From positions 124,001 through 188,000 of the forward strand of contig NZ_CANMKV010000001.1 in the NCBI RefSeq assembly GCF_947498635.1: a stretch of 64,000 nt of DNA. Direction: 5' to 3'. Below the pieces are notes generated by a model. It saw only the letters and a program-made list of their open reading frames with translations. It had not been told where the DNA came from and did not search any database. Position numbers and translations under genes: made by a program. Positions 33,054 through 42,719 of the stretch are shown piece after piece; positions within the stretch are counted from its first letter, which is position 1; the number at the start of each line of letters is the position of its first letter. Origin of the DNA: an uncultured Microbulbifer sp. GTDB taxonomy: Bacteria; Pseudomonadota; Gammaproteobacteria; Pseudomonadales; Cellvibrionaceae.

Positions 33054-36000
33054 ATGGAAAGTGAACTGCTATCGCTACGCGCGGAACTCGCCCTGCTTGA
33101 GCGGGACAATCAGCGCCGCTTAGAGACCTTTGAGCGAAGGCTGTCCGCCCTTGAAACGCAACTGCAGCGGAGGCAAGTAGAACAGCCTGTAGCAGTAGTA
33201 GAACTGGAAGATGAGCTGACGCTGCTGATGGGTAAGCCCCCTGAAACTCCTGGGACATCAGAACAAATCCAGCCCGCGGCCATATCCACAGCAGCCGCAC
33301 CGCCCCAGCTAACCCCCTCCCAAGTCCACTCCACATCCAAAAAAACCGATAGACCACCGGTATCCACCGAATGGCTGCAAGAGGGACTGACAAGCCTGTT
33401 GGCACCGGCGTTGGAACCTCTCAATCGGGCCTGGGAACCCCTTGCCGGCTTTTATCGCCACTACCAACGCCAGGGCAAGGCGCCGGTATTCTTTATGACG
33501 GCAGCCGGTATCCTGGCCCTGGTGTTTGGCTTTGCTTACCTGTTGCAGCTCTCTTTCAATGCCTACCTCGGCCCGGCCGGGAAAGTTACCCTGGGCTTTT
33601 TGATTGCCGCGGCAACCACCTTTGGCGGTGTGACTTTTAGCCGGCGTATACCGCATATGGCGGACTACGGTTCCGGACTGATTGCGCTTGGGGTGATTCT
33701 TCTCTACCTGTGTGGATACTTTGCCGGGCCCTACTATCAGCTGGTACCCATTCCAGTTGGGGTTGGCCTATTGGTGGTAACGACAGGCCTATCGTATTTA
33801 CTCGCCCTGTTGTTTCAAACGCGAGTAGTGTCCATGGTGACCCTCCTGGGGGGGGCCACCATGCCTTTGATTGCCAATCATTTCGACCCCTCGGCGGTTA
33901 TCTATCTCAGCTATCTATTGGCACTCGCTCTCGCCATGCTGCACCTGTCCAGGCAAATACGCTGGCCGCAACTTGCGATGGTAACCATGGCTCTGAGCGC
34001 CGGTATGTTTGAGTATTCAATCTCAAACCTGGATGAGACAGCTGCTACCTGGGGGCCATTACTCATATTACATGGCTTCTTTTATGGCTTTGCTCACTAC
34101 GCCTTGCGATGGATAAGCACTGAGGAAATAGAGTCCAAGGGCTTGGAGCCGAGGCGTTTAGTCATTATTGCCGCGAACCTGGTGTTGTTTATTCACATCA
34201 GCTGGTCCTTGGCCCCAAGCACTACGGCCGTGGGCGTTGTATGGCTGCTTAATCTTCTGCCCTGGATCGCCCTCGCGCTCTATTCTCGCCGGCTATTTGG
34301 TTACAGCACCACCAGTGATTCTGCACGAGTAGTGCAAAATATGGCCTTGTTGCACGGTGGATTACTGGCGGGTCTGGCAATCTTGGCACTATGCGGCCCG
34401 GCTTTACTGGGCGTCGTTTGGTGCCTTGAAGGGCTACTCCTGATTTTTCTTGGTGCGCGCTTTGGCTTTATCAGTGTGCGCAGCGAAGGTTACATTGCCC
34501 TCGCGATCGCTGGCCTAACCATGCTTTGGCAAGCGATCGCCTGGGTTGCGAGCGGAGTTGCGCCCGCTCCAGTGCTGCTGTCGTTAAATGCGGACGCGGG
34601 CTGGGGAAACTGGCTGGCACTCTGTGCGGCTGCCTTTGGACTCACCCACCTGTTGCGCCATTGTGCCGACCAAATTACTCCAAAGGAGCGCGATGTAGCC
34701 GCTCTCGCGGATGACGCTTTTGGGCTGTTTTTATCGGCCAGCTTTCTGTTGTCCATCGGAATTTTCTGGCCCCAGGGCATGTGGTTACTTGCCCTATTCC
34801 CAATGGGCTTTTTTATCTGGCGCGGCCAGCGTAATGGCTCAGTATTTAGCGAATGGCTGGGGCTCAGCCATTACCTGCTGCTGTTTATCCCGCTGCTGGC
34901 GAGTGCGTCAATTGTGGGTAACTTCCATTTCTACGATCAAATACCTTATGGAAAAATTGCCGGTATAGAAGCCTTCCTCAGCCTGTGGCTGCTGGCAGCG
35001 CTTTACCAACGCCTGGAAATGCAATCCCACGGCTTTACCCTGGCTCTCAATTTACGTAAGCTGTTTTATGCGTTGTTACCAGTATTTTTCCTTCCCACGG
35101 TACTCCATAAAGCCAGCGATTACTTTCCCATCGCCATGTGGCTATCCTGTGCTATCGCCCTACTCCTCTACTCACACCTACGGCTGGCATTATTGAAACA
35201 GGAGCTGCGTATTTTGGTTGCGGGCGCAAGCCTTGTGGCCCTATTTGGCTGTGCACTGCGAGAGTTTGAGAACTGGCAGGGAATGGCCATGAGTGGGCTA
35301 CTTTTGGGACTCATAACTCTGGCAGGGTTCTTGTGGATTGGTCGAGGGTTACAGCAAAAGCCCCTTGGCCCAGATTGGCAGTTGGCTCTACACCAGGCAC
35401 TCAAGCCAATTTTCCCATTGGCCTTTTACTATCTCGCGGCAACGTTGTTTATTATAAGCTACGCCCTGAGCCGAGACTTTGGCCTGGCCCTATTGTTGAG
35501 CCAACTGTACTTCGCCAGCCTGTATATCTTTAAACCCAAGCTGGCACCGCTGCGCAACCAGCTAATGCCGTTTTACATGCTGAGCTTGCGCCTATTTGAG
35601 TTTATTACCTTATTACAAGTTGTTGCAGTAGTTACCAATTCCAGCAAGGCGCCGCTACTGGGACTATATAACCTGACTGCCCTGGGGATTGCTACGCTAT
35701 TGGTTTACCGGCGTTTCTTCGCCAGTCGAGCCGTATGGCCGGGTCGTAGACTGTTCAATCTGTGGGTGCTGCACCTGACAGCCATCCCGGTGTATATCGC
35801 CCTACTGGCACAGTTACTCGAAACCATGTGGCTACCGGCAATATCTTTTGCCCTGGTGGTGCATGCGACGCTGCTGCTGTTCCAGACGCTGAAACCCGAC
35901 ACCCAAAAACTGTTGAAGCTCTCACTGCTTTTATTTGCTATGGCCGCGCTGAAGATCGTACTGTGGGATATGCAGGACTTCTCACTGATACAGAAAATTG

Positions 36001-36086
36001 TCGTTTGTATGTTGGTGGGGCTGTGTATGCTGGGGGCAGCGTTTCAGTATCAGAAATTTTTGTCCCGGAGCAGTCTGCCTCAATAA
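33054..36086 (+). CDS. Large DUF2339 polytopic membrane protein (1010 aa)
   Basis: An inner-membrane protein of unknown function. The N-terminus is a charged coiled coil (MESELLSLRAELALLERDNQ and on, about 1-45), then a Pro/Ser/Thr-rich linker (60-105). The segment WEPLAGFYRHYQRQGKAPVFFMTAAG leads into the first of some 25 or more hydrophobic helices that fill the rest. This layout is typical of DUF2339 (COG5373). No ATG alternative is better supported than 33054. It follows the DUF4166 gene by 68 bp. Confidence 0.85.
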   Translation: MESELLSLRAELALLERDNQRRLETFERRLSALETQLQRRQVEQPVAVVELEDELTLLMGKPPETPGTSEQIQPAAISTAAAPPQLTPSQVHSTSKKTDRPPVSTEWLQEGLTSLLAPALEPLNRAWEPLAGFYRHYQRQGKAPVFFMTAAGILALVFGFAYLLQLSFNAYLGPAGKVTLGFLIAAATTFGGVTFSRRIPHMADYGSGLIALGVILLYLCGYFAGPYYQLVPIPVGVGLLVVTTGLSYLLALLFQTRVVSMVTLLGGATMPLIANHFDPSAVIYLSYLLALALAMLHLSRQIRWPQLAMVTMALSAGMFEYSISNLDETAATWGPLLILHGFFYGFAHYALRWISTEEIESKGLEPRRLVIIAANLVLFIHISWSLAPSTTAVGVVWLLNLLPWIALALYSRRLFGYSTTSDSARVVQNMALLHGGLLAGLAILALCGPALLGVVWCLEGLLLIFLGARFGFISVRSEGYIALAIAGLTMLWQAIAWVASGVAPAPVLLSLNADAGWGNWLALCAAAFGLTHLLRHCADQITPKERDVAALADDAFGLFLSASFLLSIGIFWPQGMWLLALFPMGFFIWRGQRNGSVFSEWLGLSHYLLLFIPLLASASIVGNFHFYDQIPYGKIAGIEAFLSLWLLAALYQRLEMQSHGFTLALNLRKLFYALLPVFFLPTVLHKASDYFPIAMWLSCAIALLLYSHLRLALLKQELRILVAGASLVALFGCALREFENWQGMAMSGLLLGLITLAGFLWIGRGLQQKPLGPDWQLALHQALKPIFPLAFYYLAATLFIISYALSRDFGLALLLSQLYFASLYIFKPKLAPLRNQLMPFYMLSLRLFEFITLLQVVAVVTNSSKAPLLGLYNLTALGIATLLVYRRFFASRAVWPGRRLFNLWVLHLTAIPVYIALLAQLLETMWLPAISFALVVHATLLLFQTLKPDTQKLLKLSLLLFAMAALKIVLWDMQDFSLIQKIVVCMLVGLCMLGAAFQYQKFLSRSSLPQ

Positions 36087-36237
36087 GCGGACTGTTAACC
36101 GATACGCATATCGGAAGTTTGGTATCAACAGGCTTCCGATTGCTTACCTGCCCATTTGAGAGCAGGTACCATTCGCTCCAACGACACTCATAGAGCCCCA
36201 ATAGCTAGCCGGCTAGTATTAGGCAGTTCCAAAGAAA

Positions 36238-39200
36238 ATGAATATCCCCATAGATTTTAGACATATATCCCAACAACTCCCCAATAACAGCCTAGTTAGA
36301 GGAAAAGATTACTTTCGAAATGGCAAAGTTCAGGCATTTAATGTGTCCCACGGTGGCAAAACCATCACCGGAAAGGTAAGCGGTTCCTATGCCAGCCACT
36401 ACAATCTGCAGATAGAGATAATCGAAGACCCTGTTATGGGGGGATTCGAAATTGATGGCGAATGTTCCTGCCCTGTGGGGTACAACTGCAAACATGTAGC
36501 CGCTGTATTGATGGCAGCTGTTAATGAGATCCAGAAGACATCCAAACTGGTGTCAAATAGCACAAACTGGGAGAGTTGGCAGAACAATATTATAGGAAAA
36601 CAGCGTGAAACCGTGCTTGATTCACCATCACAGCGAGACCTGCTCTACACCTTGGATTGGGACGATCGATATAGCCCTGCGCATGCGAGAGTTAATGTCT
36701 ATTCAGCCCGACCACTCAAAAAAGGTGGCTATGGCAAGCCTCAGCGCGAGTACTTCCATATTAACAGCAGCCTTGCCATATCAAAAATTGACCAGAAGAT
36801 TTTTGGCCTTCAACAACTACTCTCACAGTCCTTCTTCAGGAAAGCCATATCTGGAGAGGAAGGTGCGCTTCTATTGAGAAACCTACTGGTCAGTCAGCGC
36901 TTCTTCAGTGATATCGATTCTCTAACCCCGATTAATTGGGGTGAAGCGGTCAAGCTGGAACTCAGCTGGGAAGAAAGCAAGAACAGTGCACAGTTGCAAA
37001 TAGATATGCCTGACCTCCCCGATGGCTGGAAACTAATACCCACCGAACCACCTTGCTATTTTTCCCCCAAAGAAAACATCATTGGTCCTATTATAAGTCC
37101 GGTGGATGGTGAGGCTCTAAATGACTTCACAACTATGCCCGCCATTTCTAAAAGTGAAATGGGCAATGCTATTATCTTTCTTAACAACCATTATGGCAGT
37201 GAACATTTACCCACTCCAAAATCACTGCCTGTAATACAAGTGAATGATTCATTGCGGCCGGTCTTAATCCTAAAATCGATCCCCAATCCGGGCGGGATTG
37301 AAAGTACCCATACGGCCAGTTTTCACATTCATTATGGCCCGGTAATAATTCCCGCAGAGGAAATTCTTGCAGAGAATCGCCCAGAAAATAATATCTACCC
37401 CCAAGAAAATAAGCTTTATAGAGTGGAGCGGAATTTTCATCACGAAGCCGCTGTACTGAAAGATCTGATGCAGTGGCAGTGGAGCCTGAGTGCTAACGAA
37501 GCCGGTGAACCCACTCTATTCTTCTCCGATGGCGAAACCGATCAAACGCCGATAGAGCGCTGGCACGATTTCCTCAATGGGGGCATCCCAAGGCTTGAAG
37601 AAGCGGGCTGGATCGTTGAATTCGAAGATGACTTTTCTCTAAAAGTACACGAGATTGAAGATTGGGAATGGCAAACAGATCAATCTTCCAATGACTGGTT
37701 TTCCCTGAGTGCAACCGTAGATATTGAAGGCCAACCCATTCACCTGGCCCCACTAATATTACAATATTTGGAATCAGGTTATGCGGCTACCGATGAAGAA
37801 GACATATTAGTACCTCTCGGCCCAGACCAGTATATCCGTCTACCCAGTGCACTATTTCACAACCTCTTCGCAGTTTTAGAGGAGTGGTATGACAGCGAAT
37901 CCCAAAGCCTCAAGGTACCCAGGTTTGCTATGCCGGAGCTGCCTAATGCCGATTCAGCTTGGCAGGGCAATAAAGATCTAAAAGCCCTGGCTAAGAACCT
38001 ACAAAAGGGCCCGCAAAGTATCAAACCACCCAGGGCCCTGAAGGCACAGTTACGCCCCTACCAGCAAACGGGTTTTGAATGGCTACAACACCTGCGCAAG
38101 CTCGGTATGAATGGCATTCTGGCCGACGATATGGGCCTGGGTAAAACCTTGCAGGGATTGGCTCATATTCTCAAAGAAAAAGAGAGCCGGCGCCTGATAA
38201 ACCCCGCCCTGGTGGTTGTACCCACCAGCTTGGTTGGTAACTGGCTCAACGAAGCCCAGCGCTTTGCCCCAACATTAAAAGCACTATTACTTCACGGCAG
38301 TGATCGGCATGAGGATTTCCCACTCATTCCCGAATCAGACCTGGTCATAACCACCTACCCACTGATTGTAAGGGACAGTGATCTATTAAAAGAATATAAC
38401 TTTCATTTATTGATCCTCGATGAAGCCCAGGTGATTAAAAATCCCAAATCAAAAGCGGCACAATTGCTCCGCACCCTCACGGCTCAGCACAAGGTATGCC
38501 TGACCGGAACACCGCTGGAAAACCACTTGGGCGAGTTGTGGGCACTGTTTGACTACCTGATGCCCGGCTTTCTACACAGCCAGAAAAGGTTTAACGGCCT
38601 TTATCGTAATCCCATTGAAAAGCAGGCCAATGAGCATAAACAGGGAATTCTGAACCAGAGAATCGCTCCATTTATTTTACGCCGAACCAAACAGGAAGTT
38701 GCCACGGAGCTTCCGTCAAAGACAGAAATCATACAGCGGGTTACTCTCGATACCGCCCAAGCCGCACTCTACGAAACCGTGCGTTCGGCGATGGAAAAGC
38801 GAGTAAGGGACCTGATGAAAAAGAAAGGGCTCAACCGATCTCATATCGAGATGCTGGATGCCCTATTAAAGCTGCGACAAATTTGCTGTGACCCCGGACT
38901 GGTCAAACTAGAGAAGGCAAAAAAAGTTAAGCAATCAGCCAAGCTGGAAGCACTGATGGATATGCTCCCGGAAATGGTGGAGGAAGGCCGCAAGGTACTT
39001 TTATTCTCCCAGTTCACCGAGATGCTCGGCAAGATTGAAACTGCCCTGGAAGAACAGGCAATACCCTATGTAAAACTGACCGGGCGCACGCGCAAGCGCC
39101 AGGAAGCGATTGACGCCTTCCAAAATGGCGATATTCCTGTGTTCCTGATCAGCCTAAAAGCCGGGGGAGTCGGCTTGAACCTCACTGCTGCCGATACGGT

Positions 39201-39438
39201 TATACATTACGATCCCTGGTGGAATCCCGCAGTGGAGAACCAAGCAACCGACCGCGCATACCGCATCGGCCAGGATAAGCCGGTGTTTGTGTATAAGTTT
39301 ATCTGTGAGAATACCGTCGAGGAAAAAATCATCGATATGCAGTCGCACAAGCAAGCGCTGGCAGATGCGATTTATGATAAAGATGGTAAAAATATAACTA
39401 TGGATTCTGATCAGTGGCTGTCACTGTTCCAGGATTAA
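36238..39438 (+). CDS. SWI2/SNF2-family ATPase with N-terminal SWIM zinc finger
   Basis: A double-stranded-DNA translocase that probably remodels protein-DNA or polymerase complexes (RapA/HepA-like group). It has 1066 aa. The SWIM finger CSC-x5-CKH is at residues 76-86. A long middle domain precedes the helicase core: motif I DDMGLGKT near 630, the DEAQ box (LILDEAQVIKNPK) near 727, TGTPLENHLGELWALFDYL near 755, and the C-terminal helicase motifs GLNLTAADTVIHYDPWWNPA and ATDRAYRIGQ near 980-1005. It stands as a single transcription unit. Some relatives occur in defence loci; nothing else here supports that. Confidence 0.93.
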   Translation: MNIPIDFRHISQQLPNNSLVRGKDYFRNGKVQAFNVSHGGKTITGKVSGSYASHYNLQIEIIEDPVMGGFEIDGECSCPVGYNCKHVAAVLMAAVNEIQKTSKLVSNSTNWESWQNNIIGKQRETVLDSPSQRDLLYTLDWDDRYSPAHARVNVYSARPLKKGGYGKPQREYFHINSSLAISKIDQKIFGLQQLLSQSFFRKAISGEEGALLLRNLLVSQRFFSDIDSLTPINWGEAVKLELSWEESKNSAQLQIDMPDLPDGWKLIPTEPPCYFSPKENIIGPIISPVDGEALNDFTTMPAISKSEMGNAIIFLNNHYGSEHLPTPKSLPVIQVNDSLRPVLILKSIPNPGGIESTHTASFHIHYGPVIIPAEEILAENRPENNIYPQENKLYRVERNFHHEAAVLKDLMQWQWSLSANEAGEPTLFFSDGETDQTPIERWHDFLNGGIPRLEEAGWIVEFEDDFSLKVHEIEDWEWQTDQSSNDWFSLSATVDIEGQPIHLAPLILQYLESGYAATDEEDILVPLGPDQYIRLPSALFHNLFAVLEEWYDSESQSLKVPRFAMPELPNADSAWQGNKDLKALAKNLQKGPQSIKPPRALKAQLRPYQQTGFEWLQHLRKLGMNGILADDMGLGKTLQGLAHILKEKESRRLINPALVVVPTSLVGNWLNEAQRFAPTLKALLLHGSDRHEDFPLIPESDLVITTYPLIVRDSDLLKEYNFHLLILDEAQVIKNPKSKAAQLLRTLTAQHKVCLTGTPLENHLGELWALFDYLMPGFLHSQKRFNGLYRNPIEKQANEHKQGILNQRIAPFILRRTKQEVATELPSKTEIIQRVTLDTAQAALYETVRSAMEKRVRDLMKKKGLNRSHIEMLDALLKLRQICCDPGLVKLEKAKKVKQSAKLEALMDMLPEMVEEGRKVLLFSQFTEMLGKIETALEEQAIPYVKLTGRTRKRQEAIDAFQNGDIPVFLISLKAGGVGLNLTAADTVIHYDPWWNPAVENQATDRAYRIGQDKPVFVYKFICENTVEEKIIDMQSHKQALADAIYDKDGKNITMDSDQWLSLFQD

Positions 39439-39872
39439 ATCACTCAAGAGGGGCTCCATGGGGGCCCTGATACTTCCGAGACTAATCCTCTTCTGGATTG
39501 ACTCAATCGGTTAACGCCGATAGCACCTCTTAACAACCCTTCCTTCATCAATAGTTAAACAACCCGTCAATTTTAGGTAGGATCACAGTCATACAAAGGT
39601 ACGTTTCATGAGTATCAAACGCTAAGCCCAAAGGGTAGTGAGCCTTAGCCTTCATTGTATAATCTGAACCTGCCATTGGAGGAAATGTGTCAGCGATAGA
39701 TCTCAGTCTGTCTACAAACTTCAGCTTTCTTGCCAAACACGATACTCTTTTGGTCCAACTAGCCTCCAGCACCAAGAGCGTCGTCATATAACCGCAGCCA
39801 CCTAACCCGTAAAAAAGCAAAAAATATCCCCGGTAGCACCCGGCGCTGCTGAGTATTACACAAGGAAGTCCC
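39439..39872. other. Intergenic region; no confident gene
   Basis: A reverse frame 39548-39790 (starting MTTLLVLEASWTKR) is open but has no ribosome site or recognised feature. Nothing else is seen. Confidence 0.35.
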
Positions 39873-40832
39873 ATGGCCCTAAACTTGCGCGAAAGCGTTT
39901 TTGAGATACTGCGCAAACACCGCGAGCCGCCACTGCCCCCCCGCCAGATCACGGAAAAAATATTGGAGTTTCACCCCGAGGCCTGCGCAGCAAAACTGGC
40001 CCGCAGTGACTCGCTCAATACCCAGAGCGCACTGCTCCAGCAGATAACCGCCGAGATCCGCGCCTCGCGCCCGCGCCTGCGCCTGCGCCTGCGCCTGCAA
40101 AAAAATTACCGGCAGATAAAAACCCTGGAAACCCGGCCGCGCAAATTCTATTACAGCGAGGCCAGTGCCACCGAGGAGATCACCCGCACGGAATCCACCC
40201 CGAAAACTGCCACTAGAAATACCCTCGCACTCAAAAAGCACAGCGAGGCCCAGCTCTACCTGCCACTCGGAAAATATCTCCGTGCCGAATTTAAGCTGCG
40301 CAGCATGCGTATCGACGAAAGGCGCAGCTCCAATAGCAAAGGCCCCAAGGGCAACCGCTGGCTGTTCCCGGATATCGTCGCCCTGGAAGACCTCACCGAC
40401 AGTTGGGACGAAGAAATCCTCGCCTGCGCCAGTCAGTACGCCGACCAGCGCACCCGCCTCTGGTCCTTTGAAGTCAAATGCCTACTCAACCGCGCCAACA
40501 GCCGCGAGTGCTTCTTCCAAGCCCTGTCCAACTCCTCCTGGGCCAATCTCGGCTACCTGGTCGCCGCCGAAATTGAAGACAGCGATACCCTAAAAGGACT
40601 GCGCCTGCTCTGCGCCGCCCACGGTATCGGCTTAATGCTGCTGGATACCGAAAACCCAGCGGAAAGCCAAATCCTGATCCCTGCCCGCGAGCGCGCGGCC
40701 ATCGACTGGGATATCGCCAACCGCCTCGCGGAAGAGAACAAAGACTTCCTCGCCTACATCAAGAATATTCGCCACTTCTACCAAACCGGCGACCCGCGCC
40801 GCTCGGATTGGCAAGCCACTGGCGATGAGTAA
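39873..40832 (+). CDS. HARE-HTH domain protein, COG2958-like
   Basis: A 319-aa soluble protein. The N-terminal 65 residues form a HARE-HTH (HB1/ASXL) winged helix: LNLRESVFEILRKHREPPLP then RQITEKILEFHPE. These domains are thought to read DNA modification or link to restriction systems. The C-terminal half (about 125-300) includes PDIVALEDL and WSFEVKCLLNRAN, acid/lysine spacing that resembles a PD-(D/E)XK nuclease-like core (D, then ExK). Between them lies a repeat-encoded RLRLRLRL tract (40075-40098). AAGGAAG precedes the ATG. A role in modified-DNA recognition is inference. Confidence 0.7.
   Translation: MALNLRESVFEILRKHREPPLPPRQITEKILEFHPEACAAKLARSDSLNTQSALLQQITAEIRASRPRLRLRLRLQKNYRQIKTLETRPRKFYYSEASATEEITRTESTPKTATRNTLALKKHSEAQLYLPLGKYLRAEFKLRSMRIDERRSSNSKGPKGNRWLFPDIVALEDLTDSWDEEILACASQYADQRTRLWSFEVKCLLNRANSRECFFQALSNSSWANLGYLVAAEIEDSDTLKGLRLLCAAHGIGLMLLDTENPAESQILIPARERAAIDWDIANRLAEENKDFLAYIKNIRHFYQTGDPRRSDWQATGDE
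40075..40098 (+). repeat. In-frame hexanucleotide repeat (CGCCTG, four copies)
   Basis: Four tandem CGCCTG units (encoding Arg-Leu pairs) after a related CGCCCG, inside the HARE-HTH gene. Gain or loss of units keeps the frame and changes the linker length. Confidence 0.85.
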
Positions 40833-40928
40833 GCAGCACTTAAGGCCATGATTAATGCCTTTTAAGAAGTTAACGAATCAGACTTTTAACGAACTAATGA
40901 ACTCGATACCGGGGAAGTTTGCAGAACC

Positions 40929-41465
40929 ATGAGAAAATTTTCCATCTCGAAGCCTACAAGAGAACATCTTGAAAAGATTCTCTTAAATGTTAGCTATCTA
41001 TATTTAACTTTAGTTATCTACCAAGTGTACACCGAAGGCGACATTTTTGACCTACAGTATCTATCCAACCTAGATATGCAAAACGCCAACACCATTTTCG
41101 CGACCAGTTTTCTTGCGTTCCTATTTATTTCTTGTTCAGTTTGTATTATTTATCGCATACGATACCTACAAGCCGGCAAACCTTTCATATCCGAACCGCA
41201 AAAACAACACCTGTCCAAAATCAACTCAGCTATTTGGTATAGCTATTTTACCTTATTTATTTTTCAACTATTTACTGAGGGTGATATTTTTGACTACGAG
41301 TATTTTTCCAGCTTAATCATACAAAGCGACTCCTTAATCCCTGTAGGTATTCTCATACCACTCTGCATAATGATGTACTTCTTGGGGATCATTTACCATA
41401 CCTGGCTTCTGCTAAAGCTGTCCTTAATTCAGCACCAATCAAATTCAGTTGGTGAGCAGGGGTAA
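40929..41465 (+). CDS. Internally duplicated four-helix membrane protein (178 aa)
   Basis: Not recognised as a known family. Two similar halves are visible: residues 17-80 (LYLTLVIYQVYTEGDIFDLQYL, then a second helix ending YRIRYL) and 98-162 (WYSYFTLFIFQLFTEGDIFD, then a second helix ending YHTWLL). Each is a two-helix unit containing the identical loop TEGDIFD. It therefore arose by duplication of a 2-TM module. The acidic loop could bind a cation or partner. It is monocistronic, followed by a palindromic hairpin. Confidence 0.7.
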   Translation: MRKFSISKPTREHLEKILLNVSYLYLTLVIYQVYTEGDIFDLQYLSNLDMQNANTIFATSFLAFLFISCSVCIIYRIRYLQAGKPFISEPQKQHLSKINSAIWYSYFTLFIFQLFTEGDIFDYEYFSSLIIQSDSLIPVGILIPLCIMMYFLGIIYHTWLLLKLSLIQHQSNSVGEQG

Positions 41466-41472
41466 AGATGCC

Positions 41473-41494
41473 TATTTTATTGGCGAATAAAATA
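41473..41494. terminator. AT-rich hairpin after the duplicated membrane protein gene
   Basis: TATTTTATT (41473-41481) and AATAAAATA (41486-41494) pair perfectly around GGCG, 8 bp past the stop. The remaining 300 bp to the next gene contain nothing else that can be called. Confidence 0.5.
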
Positions 41495-41795
41495 AGCACT
41501 TGTATTTGGCTTTATAAGTCAATTGAAACATTGGTTACACTTCGGAAGCGAGCAGTCAAAAATGAAAGAACAAAAAGATAAACGGTACTCATCTACCAAA
41601 TTTCATAGAAACCATTTTCCACCAACAATACTTGATCCATAACCTGCCTGCTTACTGTACGAACGTACCTCAAAAAGGAACTTCCTCACAATAAAAATGT
41701 GAAACAGTTTGCACTTTACAATAAATAGCCAGCACTATAATACGGCGGCCAAAATCCCGTAAGCGCTAGCGTTGTGGATAGGAACCACCAAGTCT

Positions 41796-42683
41796 ATGTT
41801 TGAACGCCTCTTTGCCTCAAGAAAAAAGCCGTTTGTCCCAAATCGGGACAAACTTGAAACACTGACTGCCAACTTGTCCGGTAGCCGCTTTAGTATCTCA
41901 TTACCGCCCAATAGCGTGCCCGATATTAATGAGGAATATTATGGTCCCCGTATTGATATCTATAACCGGGAAGCCTATGACGATCTAAGTCGCGGCAAAT
42001 GGTACCAAGAGGGAAGAATGCCAGGGCAGTCCATTATTAAGCGTAACTGGGGTTTTTATGGACCGCCCTGGATTTCCATGGAATATGGATTCGTAACGCT
42101 ATCAATCAGGATCTATCGGGTAGATGATATACCGGAAGGTATGAGTTGTTTTAATCCAAGTAACTTTGAACAGGTAATTTTAAGAGATCTATATTTCCAA
42201 TATGGTCCCGCAAACATCAATTCATGGCCCAGTTTAACCCCCATTAACTGGGAGAAAAAAACGATAAACGGTAATGACTGGCTCTATTGTGAAGCCTACC
42301 GAAAGTGTACTGAAGCTGAGGTCCAGGCAAATCCATTTAATGAAGCCATGTTCAGTTCACAACTATACACTCCTCTTGATGACCAATATTTTATTGATAT
42401 TTACTTCAATGCCATTGGTTATGCCCCAGCCAATTACAGTATCACCGCCATGAATCACTTGATGAGCGATATTTACTCAAGCCTTAATCTGGAATTGAGT
42501 CCGGCTATGCAACAGAGAAAGAGAGAAGTCATTCAACAATTCCCGAATTCGAAATTTAGCGATACACGCAATCCAGAACCTTGGATTTATCATGAATTTC
42601 GTGAGAGCGATGACGAAAGTGGAGAAGACCCTTTTGTAATAGTTAAGAAGGGAACTCCACCACCAAAATTTACCCCCCAGTAA
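41796..42683 (+). CDS. Hypothetical protein (295 aa), first of a pair
   Basis: Not recognised. Soluble, rich in Tyr, Asn and Pro, no signal peptide. Segments such as RNWGFYGPPWISMEYGFVTLSIRIYRVDDIPEG and DDQYFIDIYFNAIGYAP suggest a beta-rich fold. The ATG at 41796 (MFERLFASRKKPFV) is preferred; a TTG at 41772 is the alternative. The next gene follows after 36 bp with a strong ribosome site. Small soluble partners next to larger proteins with hydrophobic C-termini occur in toxin-immunity pairs, but no toxin domain is identifiable. Confidence 0.6.
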   Translation: MFERLFASRKKPFVPNRDKLETLTANLSGSRFSISLPPNSVPDINEEYYGPRIDIYNREAYDDLSRGKWYQEGRMPGQSIIKRNWGFYGPPWISMEYGFVTLSIRIYRVDDIPEGMSCFNPSNFEQVILRDLYFQYGPANINSWPSLTPINWEKKTINGNDWLYCEAYRKCTEAEVQANPFNEAMFSSQLYTPLDDQYFIDIYFNAIGYAPANYSITAMNHLMSDIYSSLNLELSPAMQQRKREVIQQFPNSKFSDTRNPEPWIYHEFRESDDESGEDPFVIVKKGTPPPKFTPQ

Positions 42684-42719
42684 ATTATTTTAGATTTTAA
42701 TTAATGATAAGGAGATCTT

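Noticed and set aside
36238-39438. SNF2 helicase as part of a DISARM-like or other defence locus
   Set aside because: No methyltransferase, DUF1998 or phospholipase-type partner nearby; it stands as a single gene flanked by an unrelated membrane protein.
39548-39952. 134-aa reverse ORF between the SNF2 and HARE-HTH genes
   Set aside because: It overlaps the start of the HARE-HTH gene and lacks a ribosome site; an internal ATG at 39790 leaves a possible 80-aa protein, but nothing supports it.
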